Source: Pseudanabaena sp. FACHB-1998
GTDB lineage: Bacteria; Cyanobacteriota; Cyanobacteriia; Pseudanabaenales; Pseudanabaenaceae
Length of the DNA: 64,000 nt
Direction of reading: 5' to 3'
NCBI RefSeq assembly: GCF_014696355.1
Contig: NZ_JACJQA010000024.1
Location: 62,001-126,000, forward strand
How positions within the stretch are numbered: the stretch's first letter is position 1; the number at the start of each line of letters is the position of its first letter. The translations under genes and the position numbers were made by a program. A model generated the notes under the pieces. It was not told the origin of the DNA, made no database searches, and saw only the letters and a list, made by a program, of their open reading frames with translations. This document shows, piece by piece, positions 7,324 to 16,178 of this stretch.

Positions 7324-9039
7324 TTGACCAAGTTTCAATTTGACTCCATCCCAGATGCCATTAACGACCTTAAATCTGGTCGCCTAATTATCGTTGTCGA
7401 TGATGAAAACCGTGAAAACGAAGGCGATCTAATTGGAGCGGCGCAATTTGCAACTCCTGAAATGATTAACTTTATGGCAGTCAAAGCAAGGGGCTTAATC
7501 TGCCTAGCGATGACTGGCGATCGCCTTGATAATTTAGATTTGCCCCTCATGGTTGATCGCAATACCGATAGCCAACAAACCGCTTTCACCGTCAGCATTG
7601 ATGCGGTCGAAGGAACCTCCACAGGAATTTCGGCGGAGGATCGTTCGCGCACAATTCAAGCCGCGATTAACCCTCATACTCGCCCTAATGATCTGCGTCG
7701 TCCGGGACATGTATTTCCCCTCCGAGCCAAAGATGGCGGCGTATTAAAACGAGCAGGACATACGGAAGCAGCCGTTGATTTATCGCAGATGGCAGGGCTA
7801 TATCCCGCAGGCGTAATTTGTGAAATTCAGAATGATGATGGCTCGATGGCGCGTTTGCCTGAGTTGATCGAATATGCCAAACTGCACAACCTCAAATTAA
7901 TTAGCATTGCCGATTTGATTAGCTATCGCCTTACCCACGATCGCTTTGTGAAGCGGGAGGCGATCGCCAGTTTGCCATCCCTATTTGGTAATTTCCGCGT
8001 CTATGCCTATCGCAATATCATTGATAACACCGAGCATTTAGCGATCGTCAAAGGCGATCCACAGGAATTTGCCGACAATGAAGTGCTAGTCCGAGTCCAT
8101 TCGGAATGTTTGACAGGTGATGCCCTCGGCTCCCTACGTTGTGATTGTCGCGGGCAGTTGCAAAGCGCCTTAAAAATGATTGAATTTGCCAATTGGGGCG
8201 TAGTCATTTATCTCAAGCAAGAAGGGCGCGGCATTGGACTAATTAACAAGATCAAAGCCTATGCCCTCCAAGATGGCGGATTAGACACGGTTGAGGCAAA
8301 TGAAAAGCTAGGTTTTGGGGCTGATCTGCGTACCTATGGGGTTGGGGCGCAAATGTTGCATGATCTAGGAGTCAAAAAAATGCGCCTGATCACCAATAAT
8401 CCCCGCAAACTAGCAGGGCTGAAGGGTTTTGATATTGAAGTAGTTGGGCGTTTGCCTCTGCTGATCGAAACCAACGAATATAACTCGCGCTATCTCGAAA
8501 CTAAGGCGGAGAAATTAGGGCATCTACTCCTGCAAACTAAGCTGGTCACCTTGGGCATTTGCTGGACAGGTGATATATCGTCAGATTATTTGGCGCAATT
8601 ACGAGAAGTTGCCTCGGAGAATGACCTGCTATTGCAGGAGGAAAATTCTCCCAATTTGGCTAGTCTTTTTGCCAATGGTGCGAGCCTATCTCCTGAGGCA
8701 GCTAGCAAAAAAGATTCCTCCCAGTCTCCCGCTCATAAGCTTTCGATTGTGCATTTAGGCTTCGATCGCTCCAATGAAATTTCCGAGGATTGGTACGAGC
8801 AGCCCAATCATCCCTACCGCCAAGCGATCGTGCGAGTCTTTAAGCATCTAAAGCAATGGGAGCAAATCACCACGTTTAAATTTTTTGTAGCCACAAAGGA
8901 TGCGGAACTGCCCGACGAATTTGAGGATACGATCAATTTGGGGCTAGCTTGGAATAGTCCTTGGAAAAGCGATCGCCTGTACGAGTGGTTTAACTTTTTC
9001 CACCACGACGGCGACGGTCTTGCCATTCTAGATAAGTAA
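7324..9039 (+). CDS. ribBA: Bifunctional 3,4-dihydroxy-2-butanone-4-phosphate synthase / GTP cyclohydrolase II
   Basis: It supplies both precursors of riboflavin. Residues 1-200 are the RibB domain, with DDENRENEGDL at 26-36. Residues 205-395 are the RibA domain with the zinc ligands C262, C273 and C275. A tail of about 170 residues follows; cyanobacterial RibBA proteins often carry such an extension, whose role is unclear. The start is TTG at 7324: a stop lies six bases upstream in frame and the next ATG would remove the conserved N-terminus. The last 50 bases overlap an antisense small gene (8990-9121). Confidence 0.95.
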   Translation: MTKFQFDSIPDAINDLKSGRLIIVVDDENRENEGDLIGAAQFATPEMINFMAVKARGLICLAMTGDRLDNLDLPLMVDRNTDSQQTAFTVSIDAVEGTSTGISAEDRSRTIQAAINPHTRPNDLRRPGHVFPLRAKDGGVLKRAGHTEAAVDLSQMAGLYPAGVICEIQNDDGSMARLPELIEYAKLHNLKLISIADLISYRLTHDRFVKREAIASLPSLFGNFRVYAYRNIIDNTEHLAIVKGDPQEFADNEVLVRVHSECLTGDALGSLRCDCRGQLQSALKMIEFANWGVVIYLKQEGRGIGLINKIKAYALQDGGLDTVEANEKLGFGADLRTYGVGAQMLHDLGVKKMRLITNNPRKLAGLKGFDIEVVGRLPLLIETNEYNSRYLETKAEKLGHLLLQTKLVTLGICWTGDISSDYLAQLREVASENDLLLQEENSPNLASLFANGASLSPEAASKKDSSQSPAHKLSIVHLGFDRSNEISEDWYEQPNHPYRQAIVRVFKHLKQWEQITTFKFFVATKDAELPDEFEDTINLGLAWNSPWKSDRLYEWFNFFHHDGDGLAILDK

Positions 9040-9121
9040 GATAGCCAATGCCACCTGTGGTAAGCGCTAGCAAGATGATCGCAATCCAGAAAAAAGAATT
9101 AAGAACAATAGCTTCTGACAT
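8990..9121 (-). CDS. Small single-span membrane protein, probable NDH-1 subunit NdhP
   Basis: A 43-residue open frame: a short N-terminus, one hydrophobic helix (about 9-31) with the turn TTGGIGYLT, then EWQDRRRRGGKS. This layout, one helix followed by an Arg-rich stromal tail, fits NdhP, a small subunit of cyanobacterial NDH-1. That identification is from memory of the family and is tentative. The 3' part overlaps the end of ribBA on the other strand by 50 bases. It lies near petN on the same strand and in a genome where ndhS is also present, so a photosynthetic electron-transfer subunit is plausible. Confidence 0.6.
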   Translation of the reverse strand: MSEAIVLNSFFWIAIILLALTTGGIGYLTYLEWQDRRRRGGKS

Positions 9122-9150
9122 ATACCTTGGTTACAAAATTTAAACTTTTT

Positions 9151-9370
9151 ATCCCAATTCACCAAAGTGCTAACACTTTGGTGAATTGAAACCCAAATCT
9201 ATAGCTGTGGTCACTTGTATTAGGACAAATCAAAACCTAAGAAGACGAGTTGCGGCGCTTCGCGCCGCAACTCGTCTTCTGGTTTTGTGTCCTAACAAGA
9301 TTGACCACAGCTATACTAAGGATTTTAAAACAGAAAATGTCTACGCCATTTTCTGTTTTGGTACGACATC
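9151..9370. repeat. Two-hairpin TTATACCAAA-type element interrupted by a TA-type miniature element
   Basis: The left part (9151-9199) has hairpin CAATTCACCAAAGTG/CACTTTGGTGAATTG; the right part (9316-9367) has AAAACAGAAAATG/CCATTTTCTGTTTT then GGTACGAC. Joined at a TA, they match the intact copies at 45920-46026 and 56139-56247 in order and spacing, including the linker CCAAATCTACTAAGGATTTT. The interrupting element is at 9200-9315. Confidence 0.8.
9200..9315. mobile_element. 116-bp miniature inverted-repeat element, TA-type (copy 1)
   Basis: The ends are TATAGCTGTGGTCA and TGACCACAGCTATA, exact complements. The centre is a perfect hairpin AAGACGAGTTGCGGCGC/GCGCCGCAACTCGTCTT. It lies inside another repeat whose sequence resumes across a TA, so the target duplication is probably TA, as in IS630/mariner-type transposition. 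A same-length copy in inverted internal orientation is at 55991-56106. Confidence 0.88.
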
Positions 9371-9399
9371 ATAAAGGCGGCGCAATGCGCCGCCTTTAT
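9371..9399 (-). terminator. ATAAAGGCGGCGC hairpin downstream of petN
   Basis: A perfect stem with AAAGGCGGCGC/GCGCCGCCTTT and an AT loop lies 24 bases past the petN stop. It uses the same core as the ftsH terminator. Confidence 0.65.
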
Positions 9400-9422
9400 A
9401 TTTTGGAATAGAGAAGCACGAT

Positions 9423-9512
9423 TTATAAACCGTTACGTCCCCACACAACGAAAGCGATCGATAGTGTGAACATACCCAACAAACCAAACCAACCTAGTGA
9501 CAAGATATCCAT
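9423..9512 (-). CDS. petN: Cytochrome b6-f complex subunit PetN
   Basis: A 29-residue frame reads [20 protein letters not shown], then FVVWGRNGL. This is essentially the universal PetN sequence, with one membrane helix and the diagnostic VVWGRNGL ending. PetN is an essential single-span subunit of the cytochrome b6-f complex in the thylakoid membrane. The gene is monocistronic here, with a hairpin downstream. Its presence alone marks the genome as an oxygenic phototroph. Confidence 0.95.
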   Translation of the reverse strand: MDILSLGWFGLLGMFTLSIAFVVWGRNGL

Positions 9513-9722
9513 AATTTGTAACGATTTATAGACTTAAGGACAATTTAAATAAACTTTTCTAAATCTCATCATACGCTTTCCTGTGCTTTACGCCCACAGC
9601 AAAATGTTAAGTCGAATGTCTATAGCAACTTTTTAGTGAAAGCTGCATTCTTAATATCTGTATAACTGCCCACTATTTGCCTACTTGATCATACAATCCA
9701 ATTTTCTGGAGGCGATCGCATT

Positions 9723-10475
9723 ATGTATTTCCCAAAAAAACTCTTAACAGCGTTAGCCTGTTCTTGCTTGGCGGCAACTACTATCGCTTCATCGGTTACC
9801 ATCTTTACGCCATTTGCCCAAGCACAGTCACGTAAAGTCAAGTACAATCCCCCAAGCAATCTAGATGCCCCCAAAACATCATCCCCTGGGATCATCCGTG
9901 GTGTCTGCCTCAAGGATACAGCTTGTCTAATTGGTTTACTTCCAGATTTAAAAATAGATACAACCCCCGTCCCGCAAACTATTTCGGAGCGTCCAACCAT
10001 TTATTTCCTTGTTCCCAAATTTGAAGGACAAGGCACTTTCCGACTGTATGAAAGAGAAGGGAATGGTCGTTTTATCTACCGTAAGGATTTTGAACTAAAA
10101 AATGAAGCTGGTATTATTGCCTTTAAACTTCCCGATGATGCGCCCAGCCTAGAATTAGGTAAGGCTTATCGATGGAGATTTGATGTAAATGAAAAGCCTG
10201 ATTCCAAGATTGTGTTTGGAATGATTCGCCGAATTGCGCCTAGTGCCAAATTCGTAGAACAACTTAAAAAGGTTACTAATCCCACCGAAAAAGCGGCTCT
10301 TCTAGCCCAAGAGAGCATTTGGTATGATGCTGTACAAACTTTGGCGGAAGCTCAAATGACAGTTCCTCGAAATACTGAAGTATTTGCAGAATGGAATGCT
10401 TTGCTACAAACATCTAAACTCGATCGCGTCTTACCCTTCTCCTTTGTGTCCCAAAAAATTTCCCCAGTAGAATAA
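9723..10475 (+). CDS. DUF928 exported protein
   Basis: A 250-residue protein with a signal peptide (basic start, hydrophobic core, cut near FAQAQS at about 35). The body has the DUF928 pattern: RPTIYFLVP, then FRLYE, an all-beta domain with GKAYRWRF, and a helical C-terminal region with WYDAVQTLAE. The function is unknown. DUF928 genes commonly sit beside CHASE2-domain sensor genes in cyanobacteria, as here, which suggests an extracytoplasmic partner of the cyclase at 10720. The start has a GGAGG ribosome site at about 9708-9712. The gene is separated from the cyclase by a transposed repeat. Confidence 0.88.
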   Translation: MYFPKKLLTALACSCLAATTIASSVTIFTPFAQAQSRKVKYNPPSNLDAPKTSSPGIIRGVCLKDTACLIGLLPDLKIDTTPVPQTISERPTIYFLVPKFEGQGTFRLYEREGNGRFIYRKDFELKNEAGIIAFKLPDDAPSLELGKAYRWRFDVNEKPDSKIVFGMIRRIAPSAKFVEQLKKVTNPTEKAALLAQESIWYDAVQTLAEAQMTVPRNTEVFAEWNALLQTSKLDRVLPFSFVSQKISPVE

Positions 10476-10492
10476 TCTTAATTCAAAGCCTT

Positions 10493-10686
10493 CTACTTAA
10501 TACTGATGTTACGTGGAAGTTTCCAAGACCCTCACCCCTAGCCCCTCTCCCAAAAGGGGAGAAGGGAACAAGAAATTGTCTTACTCCCCTTCTCCCTTGA
10601 TGGGAGAGGGGGCTGGGGGGGTGAGGATTCCACGTAACATCAGTTAATAGTGGTGCGCGGCGTTGCCGCGCACCACTATTAAGTAG
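10493..10686. repeat. Perfect hairpin whose left arm is split by a miniature element
   Basis: CTACTTAATA (10493-10502) continues after the insert as GTGGTGCGCGGC (10650-10661), and then GTT and the full complementary arm GCCGCGCACCACTATTAAGTAG (to 10686). Removing 10503-10649 restores a perfect 22-bp stem. Confidence 0.88.
10503..10643. mobile_element. 141-bp miniature inverted-repeat element with TTAATA target duplication
   Basis: Perfect 16-bp ends CTGATGTTACGTGGAA and TTCCACGTAACATCAG bound the element. TTAATA flanks it on both sides (10497-10502 and 10644-10649). The interior is the CCCTCACCCCTAGCCCC repeat also seen at 4900-5183. No transposase is encoded, so it is non-autonomous. Confidence 0.88.
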
Positions 10687-10719
10687 GATGGCTATAGCAT
10701 TGTTCAATAAGGATCGATC

Positions 10720-13071
10720 ATGGCGAAGGTTGCTCGGTTGAAAAATCTTCTCTGGAAATGGCGTGGTATTGCGATCGCCGCTCCCAGTATTTCTGTAGTG
10801 GTCATTGCTCTAAGACTGTTAGGAGCATTGGAACCTTTAGAACTATCTTTGCTCGATCAATTTTTTCGATGGCGATCGCCCGAGCCAGAAGATCAGCGAG
10901 TCGTCGTTGTGGGCATTGATGAAGCGGATATCCGTCAATATGGATGGCCAATTGATGATGCTCTATTAACTCAGTTATTAGATAAAGTGCGTCAGCAAAA
11001 GCCCCGTGCGATCGGGCTGGACTTAGCAAGAGATAAGCCACTGGGTTTAGGCTATGCCCAATTAGAGAAATTATTTAAAACTACTCCCAACTTGATTGGT
11101 GCATCCAAAACCGCCGATCTCGTAGCTTCTAACTTTGCGATCGCTAGTTCAGATATTGCCCCACCTCCTGCTTTAGCGGAGCTAGATCAAGTGGGAGCAA
11201 TTAATCTGCCCGTTGATGCTGATGGTCGGGTGCGGCGAGGCTTGCTATCTCTGCGCCTCCCCGATGGTAAAACTTCCCTAAGCTTTGGTTTGCAATTATC
11301 TTTGCTCTATCTTGAACAGGAAAAAACAGTTCCCTTTGAGCAAGCGTTAAATCCGCCGCGACTAAATGCGAATGATGGCGGTTACAGTCATATTGATGTG
11401 GGAGGACATCAATTTATAATTAACTATCGCCGTTCCGCTAAAGGCTTTCAGTTTGTGAGAATGGCGGAAGTCTTAGAGGGCAAGCTTGCCCCTGAGGTAT
11501 TGCGCGATCGCGTGGTGATTATTGGCGTAACTGCGGTGAGTTTGCGAGATTGGTTTTTTACGCCTCTGGATAGCGGGATTGGCAGCACCCGCATATTTAC
11601 GTCGGGAGCCGAGGTTCATGCCCAGATTGTTAGTCATATTCTTAGTAGTTCCCTTGATGGACGAGCGACGATCCATACTTGGGAGAAGTACTGGGAATAT
11701 CTCTGGATCTTTGGGTGGGCTTTAGCAGGTTCCTTTTTAATTTGGCAATGGCGCAATGTTAGTTCTAAGGATCGGGAACTCTTGGTGCTGGTGGCGCGAT
11801 CGCTCAGTATTTTTGCGATCGGCGGTGGTTTGGTGGCTGTTAGCTATATAGCCCTAAACTATGGCTGGTGGTTACCCTTTGTGCCTGCGATGATTGCCTT
11901 TTTAGGTGGCGGCGCGATCGTGACGAGCTATTTAGCTATTACGGCTGCACAGGTTCGCGCTTACTTTAGTCGCTATCTCACCGACGCGGTGGTCAAAAGC
12001 CTTCTCGAAACTCCTGAAGGACTGAAGCTTGGAGGCGATCGCCGTAAAGTCTCAATCCTGATGTGTGATTTGCGGGGATTCTCCACAGTTTCCGAAAAGA
12101 TGCCTCCTGAGAAGGTCGTGGAAATCCTCAATGTTTTTCTCGGCACAATGACCGAGGCGATCGCCCCCTATCAAGGCACAATTGACGAATTCATCGGGGA
12201 TGCGATTTTAGTTCTCTTCGGCGCACCCATTAATCGCGAAGATGATGCCGCCAGAGCTGTCGCCAGTGCGATCGCTATGCAATTAGCCATGCGATCGGTC
12301 AATGAAAAGCTTGCTCACATGAATTTACCCGAAATAGCTATGGGAATTGGCATTAATACAGGGGAAGTCGTGGCGGGAAATATTGGCTCCCAATCCCGCG
12401 CTAAGTATGCCGTGGTGGGCAATCACGTCAACCTCACCGCCCGCATCGAATCCTATACGGTCGGTGGTCAAATCCTGATTTCGGAAACTACCTATCAAGA
12501 AGTTCAAGATATGGTCAAAACTAACGGCTCTATGCAAGTAGAACCCAAAGGCGTATCTCAACCAATCTCGATCTACGATATTTGGGGTATTGAAGGTAGT
12601 TATGGTCTGGAACTCCCTTCCATCAATGAATCTCTCCAAGTTTTGCCAACTCCTATTCCCATTACCTATCGCATTTTAGAAGAGAAGCATTTAGGAACGG
12701 ACATTTTTACAGGCGAAATCCGCAGATTATCTCTTTATGGGGCGGAAATCTTTGCTAGTCAGGATATTCCTGTATTAAGCAATCTCAAGATCCATCTCCA
12801 AGTTCCCGTTGATTATCCGCGAGTAGATGGGAATCAAAATTCAGAAATTGCCGTTTCAGGGGAAATCTATGCCAAGGTGTTAAAGCGTCAACAGCCTAAT
12901 CGTACGAGTGGATTAGAGCAGATGATTTCAGAAAATTTCGTTCTCGAAAATAAACTAGCGATCGCTTCTATTCCTAAACAGCGATCGCCCAAATTTAAGA
13001 TCATTTACTTACATTTCACCACCGTACCCAGCGAAATCAAAGATTGGATTAAAGCAACTAAGTTGCTTTGA
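10720..13071 (+). CDS. CHASE2-domain class III adenylate/guanylate cyclase with PilZ-like tail
   Basis: A receptor cyclase of 783 residues. A first membrane segment (about 15-35) is followed by the extracytoplasmic CHASE2 domain (about 45-300), three membrane helices (about 328-415), and the class III catalytic domain (about 445-630) with the metal-binding aspartates in MCDLRGFS and FIGDAILVLFGAP. The C-terminal 120 residues contain GEIRRLSLYGAEI and end in IIYLHFTTV, resembling a PilZ domain, though the usual RxxxR is not clear. The neighbouring DUF928 gene fits the CHASE2 context. The ligand is unknown, and whether it makes cAMP or cGMP cannot be read directly. Confidence 0.92.
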   Translation: MAKVARLKNLLWKWRGIAIAAPSISVVVIALRLLGALEPLELSLLDQFFRWRSPEPEDQRVVVVGIDEADIRQYGWPIDDALLTQLLDKVRQQKPRAIGLDLARDKPLGLGYAQLEKLFKTTPNLIGASKTADLVASNFAIASSDIAPPPALAELDQVGAINLPVDADGRVRRGLLSLRLPDGKTSLSFGLQLSLLYLEQEKTVPFEQALNPPRLNANDGGYSHIDVGGHQFIINYRRSAKGFQFVRMAEVLEGKLAPEVLRDRVVIIGVTAVSLRDWFFTPLDSGIGSTRIFTSGAEVHAQIVSHILSSSLDGRATIHTWEKYWEYLWIFGWALAGSFLIWQWRNVSSKDRELLVLVARSLSIFAIGGGLVAVSYIALNYGWWLPFVPAMIAFLGGGAIVTSYLAITAAQVRAYFSRYLTDAVVKSLLETPEGLKLGGDRRKVSILMCDLRGFSTVSEKMPPEKVVEILNVFLGTMTEAIAPYQGTIDEFIGDAILVLFGAPINREDDAARAVASAIAMQLAMRSVNEKLAHMNLPEIAMGIGINTGEVVAGNIGSQSRAKYAVVGNHVNLTARIESYTVGGQILISETTYQEVQDMVKTNGSMQVEPKGVSQPISIYDIWGIEGSYGLELPSINESLQVLPTPIPITYRILEEKHLGTDIFTGEIRRLSLYGAEIFASQDIPVLSNLKIHLQVPVDYPRVDGNQNSEIAVSGEIYAKVLKRQQPNRTSGLEQMISENFVLENKLAIASIPKQRSPKFKIIYLHFTTVPSEIKDWIKATKLL

Positions 13072-13094
13072 AGATTGGCGAAACAAAGAGTTAA

Positions 13095-13159
13095 ACTGAC
13101 TAAAGAGGAATTTTTGTGTCATGGCTTAGCCATGACACAAAAATTCCTCTTTAGTCAGT
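13095..13159. terminator. Perfect 31-bp hairpin after the cyclase gene
   Basis: ACTGACTAAAGAGGAATTTT plus TGTGTCATGGC pairs perfectly with its complement. The core ATGGCTTAGCCAT matches the hairpin cores at 29638, 51996 and 58022. It lies between co-directional genes and would isolate the cyclase from the next gene. Confidence 0.75.
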
Positions 13160-13176
13160 CCGCCTAACTCTGCCCT

Positions 13177-15210
13177 ATGCCCAATCGTCTCGCGCAATCG
13201 CAAAGCCTCTATCTCCGTAAACACGCTGAGAACCCCATTGATTGGTATCCTTGGGGCGACGAAGCTTTGGTAAAAGCGAGAGCCGAAAATAAGCCGATTT
13301 TTCTATCTGTAGGTTACTCTAGCTGCCATTGGTGTACGGTGATGGAGCATGAAGCCTTTTCGGATACCTTAATCGCTGACTATATGAATGAGCGATTTGT
13401 GGCGATTAAAGTTGATCGCGAAGAACGTCCTGACCTTGACAGCATCTATATGCAAGCTGTGCAGATTATGGGCGAAAGTGGCGGATGGCCGCTTAATCTG
13501 TTTCTGGCTCCCGATGACTTAGTGCCTTTTTATGGCGGAACCTATTTTCCCATTGAGCCACGCTATGGTCGCCCAGGATTTTTAAGAGTATTGCAGTCGA
13601 TTTGTGAGATTTATTACGATCGCCATCAGGACATTCAAGACTATAAAGAGCAAATCGTGCGGAATTTGCATCAAGTTAATCGTCTCATTCCTGTGCCAAT
13701 TATTAGCGATGAGGTTTTGGCTAATGGAATTGCCAAATGTGCTGAGGTAGTTACTAATCGGGATTATGGAACTTGTTTTCCGATGATTCCCTACGCTAAT
13801 TTTTTGCTGAGGGCAAGTCGTTTTGAATCGGTGCGATCGCTGGTGTTAGATAAGGCGCAGCAAAGGGGACTAGATTTAGCCTTGGGCGGTATTTTTGATC
13901 ATGTAGCGGGGGGCTGGCATCGTTATACGGTCGATCCCACTTGGACAGTGCCGCATTTTGAGAAGATGCTCTATGACAATGGCTTGATCATGGAATATCT
14001 CGCGAATTTATGGATGTCTGGCTTACAAGAACCTGCGATCGCCAGAGCTTGCGAAATCACGGCTATTTGGTTACAGAGAGAAATGCTCGCGGAAGAGGGA
14101 TGTTTTTATGCCTCTCAAGATGCTGATAGCGAGGGTCGAGAAGGCAAATTTTGGGTATGGAGCTATGCAGAACTCAAAAAGCTTTTTAGTGCCACAGAAT
14201 TAGAATTATTAATGCAGGAGTTCACCATTTCGGTGAGTGGTAATTTTGAAGAAACTAATGTGCTTCAGCGTAAAAGGCTAGGAGAGTTAGCCCCTGAGAT
14301 TGAAAATAGTCTCTTAAAACTATTCCGTCGTCGTTATGGTGAATATTCCCGTCCGACTGACGCTTTTTCGGTGGCGCGTAGCCAAGCGGACATTCGCGAA
14401 ATTAGTTGGGAAGGTCGCGTTCCTCCCGTAACGGATACCAAGGCAATCACGTCTTGGAATGCGCTGATGATATCGGGCTTAGCTGTTGCCTATCGTGCCT
14501 TTCCGAAGCCAATTTTTAAGCAGCTAGCAGTCAAGGCGGCGAAATTCATTCTAGAAAATCAATGGATGGAGGGACATTTACAAAGAATTAATTATGAAGG
14601 CACAGCTTCGGGGGCGGCTCAGTCGGAAGACTATGCACTCTTAATTAAGGCTTTGCTAGATTTACATCAAGCAATTCCTGAAACAGCAAGTTTTTATTTA
14701 GAGCAGGCGATCGCCATTCAAGCGGAGTTCGATCGCGATTTTTGGGATGCGATGTCTGGCGGTTATTTCAATACTACGAGCGATTCCAGTCAGCATTTAT
14801 TATTGCGAGAACGCAATTATCAAGATAATGCGATTCCTTCAGCTAATGGTGTGGCGATCGCGAATCTAGTACGGCTAGCGAGCATTACCGAAAAATTGGA
14901 ATATCTAGATCGGGCTGAGTTGGGGCTGAAACGTTTTGGTCAGGTGATGAGCAATAGCCCTGTAGCTTGTCCGAGTCTATTAGTTGCCTTTGACTGGTTC
15001 CGCAATCATACACTGGTACGCGCAAATCCAGAGCAGTACGCCTATCTCAATCGGCAATATTGGCCCGTAGCCAATTTGCGAATCGAGCAGAATTTTGCCC
15101 ATCCCGAGGCGATCGCGATGGTCTGTCAGGGCTTAGCTTGTTTGGAACCTGCAACTAGTCAGGAAATGTGCGATCGGCAAATTTTACGCAGCAGCACCCG
15201 AATTAAATAA
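13177..15210 (+). CDS. YyaL/SPATA20-type thioredoxin-domain protein (DUF255)
   Basis: A 677-residue protein. The N-terminal thioredoxin-like DUF255 domain begins [21 protein letters not shown] and has the CHWC motif at about 50-53 ([14 protein letters not shown]). The remainder is an (alpha/alpha)6 glycosidase-like barrel, with [17 protein letters not shown] and [10 protein letters not shown], as in bacterial YyaL and mammalian SPATA20. The family is widespread but its reaction is unknown. The length is full and the start fits the conserved N-terminus. It is a stand-alone gene flanked by hairpins. Confidence 0.93.
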   Translation: MPNRLAQSQSLYLRKHAENPIDWYPWGDEALVKARAENKPIFLSVGYSSCHWCTVMEHEAFSDTLIADYMNERFVAIKVDREERPDLDSIYMQAVQIMGESGGWPLNLFLAPDDLVPFYGGTYFPIEPRYGRPGFLRVLQSICEIYYDRHQDIQDYKEQIVRNLHQVNRLIPVPIISDEVLANGIAKCAEVVTNRDYGTCFPMIPYANFLLRASRFESVRSLVLDKAQQRGLDLALGGIFDHVAGGWHRYTVDPTWTVPHFEKMLYDNGLIMEYLANLWMSGLQEPAIARACEITAIWLQREMLAEEGCFYASQDADSEGREGKFWVWSYAELKKLFSATELELLMQEFTISVSGNFEETNVLQRKRLGELAPEIENSLLKLFRRRYGEYSRPTDAFSVARSQADIREISWEGRVPPVTDTKAITSWNALMISGLAVAYRAFPKPIFKQLAVKAAKFILENQWMEGHLQRINYEGTASGAAQSEDYALLIKALLDLHQAIPETASFYLEQAIAIQAEFDRDFWDAMSGGYFNTTSDSSQHLLLRERNYQDNAIPSANGVAIANLVRLASITEKLEYLDRAELGLKRFGQVMSNSPVACPSLLVAFDWFRNHTLVRANPEQYAYLNRQYWPVANLRIEQNFAHPEAIAMVCQGLACLEPATSQEMCDRQILRSSTRIK

Positions 15211-15244
15211 AAGGGGGCTTACTTACGCCCCTTGTTTAGCAAAA

Positions 15245-15277
15245 AGCTAATGGTGGCGCAGAGCGCCACCATTAGCT
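15245..15277. terminator. Hairpin between convergent genes
   Basis: AGCTAATGGTGGCGC pairs perfectly with GCGCCACCATTAGCT around an AGA loop. A weaker AAGGGGGC/GCCCCTT hairpin precedes it (15211-15233). It probably terminates both converging genes. Confidence 0.75.
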
Positions 15278-15279
15278 AA

Positions 15280-16101
15280 TTATAAGTAGGAACACCAATC
15301 GCTCCAACTTCCTGCGTAGAGCTTTGCTGTTTCAATTCCTGCTAATTTTAGCGATAGCAAATTCACGCAAGCAGTCACCCCTGAGCCGCAGTAAACAATC
15401 ACTTCCTGTGCATTTTGGACATTTTGCCAGCGATCGCCCTGATTGCTAAGTACAAAACCTTGCTCATTGGTAACTTCCATCCAAGGATAGTTAACTGCAC
15501 CTTCGATATGTCCCGCCACAGGATCGATCGGTTCGCGCTCACCCCGATAGCGATCGCCTTCCCGTGAATCCACTAAAACAACATCGGCTAAATCCTTGCG
15601 AGATTTTACCTCTTGAATATCGACCACCCATCCAGTTTGTAAATTGGGAATAAAGCATCCCATTTTCGGCTCAGGAATTTCCGCACTAGTTGCATAGTTT
15701 TGATCTTGCCATCCTGCAAAGCCGCCATCTAGAACCGCCACACTTTCATGTCCCATATAGCGTAATAACCACCACAGCCGCGAGGCAAAGGCAAACCGAG
15801 AATCATCATAGGCAATGACTGTAGTTTTCTCTGTGATTCCCATTTGGGATAGCTTTGTCGCTAGTTGCTCAAAATCGGGGAGAGGATGCCTCCCGCCATG
15901 TTGCTGCACAGGGCTGGATAAATCTAGATGGAGGTCAAGGTAATAAGCACCTTGAATATGGTTTTCTTGATATTGCTTACGCCCTAAATCTTGATCGGCT
16001 AAAGAAAATCGGCAATCAATTACAACTATTTGAGAATGATCTTGAGGCTGGTCAAGACGAGCATGGAGCCAATCAGCCGAAACAATATTTGGATTATGCA
16101 T
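15280..16101 (-). CDS. sseA: Sulfurtransferase with two rhodanese domains (mercaptopyruvate sulfurtransferase type)
   Basis: A 273-residue tandem rhodanese protein. The N-terminal inactive domain has VIDCRFSLAD and HIQGAYYLDLHLDLS. The C-terminal domain has VVLVDSREGDRYRGEREP and the active loop CGSGVTAC. A CGSGVT loop is typical of 3-mercaptopyruvate sulfurtransferases, while thiosulfate enzymes have CRxGxT, so mercaptopyruvate is the likely sulfur donor. It follows gpsA on the same strand after a short hairpin. The cellular role is probably sulfur relay or cyanide/cysteine metabolism. Confidence 0.9.
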   Translation of the reverse strand: MHNPNIVSADWLHARLDQPQDHSQIVVIDCRFSLADQDLGRKQYQENHIQGAYYLDLHLDLSSPVQQHGGRHPLPDFEQLATKLSQMGITEKTTVIAYDDSRFAFASRLWWLLRYMGHESVAVLDGGFAGWQDQNYATSAEIPEPKMGCFIPNLQTGWVVDIQEVKSRKDLADVVLVDSREGDRYRGEREPIDPVAGHIEGAVNYPWMEVTNEQGFVLSNQGDRWQNVQNAQEVIVYCGSGVTACVNLLSLKLAGIETAKLYAGSWSDWCSYL

Positions 16102-16138
16102 AGGTTTAAGTTGGTGCTAAATAAATCCTAAAAGTTTT

Positions 16139-16160
16139 AGCGCACGCTGCGCGTGCGCCA
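16139..16160 (-). terminator. GCGCACGCTGCGCGTGCGC hairpin between gpsA and sulfurtransferase gene
   Basis: A short GC-rich stem in the 78-base gap; on the minus strand it follows the gpsA stop and is followed by an AT-rich run. It may terminate or attenuate. Confidence 0.45.
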
Positions 16161-16178
16161 CACCTCTTTTTTGATTTT

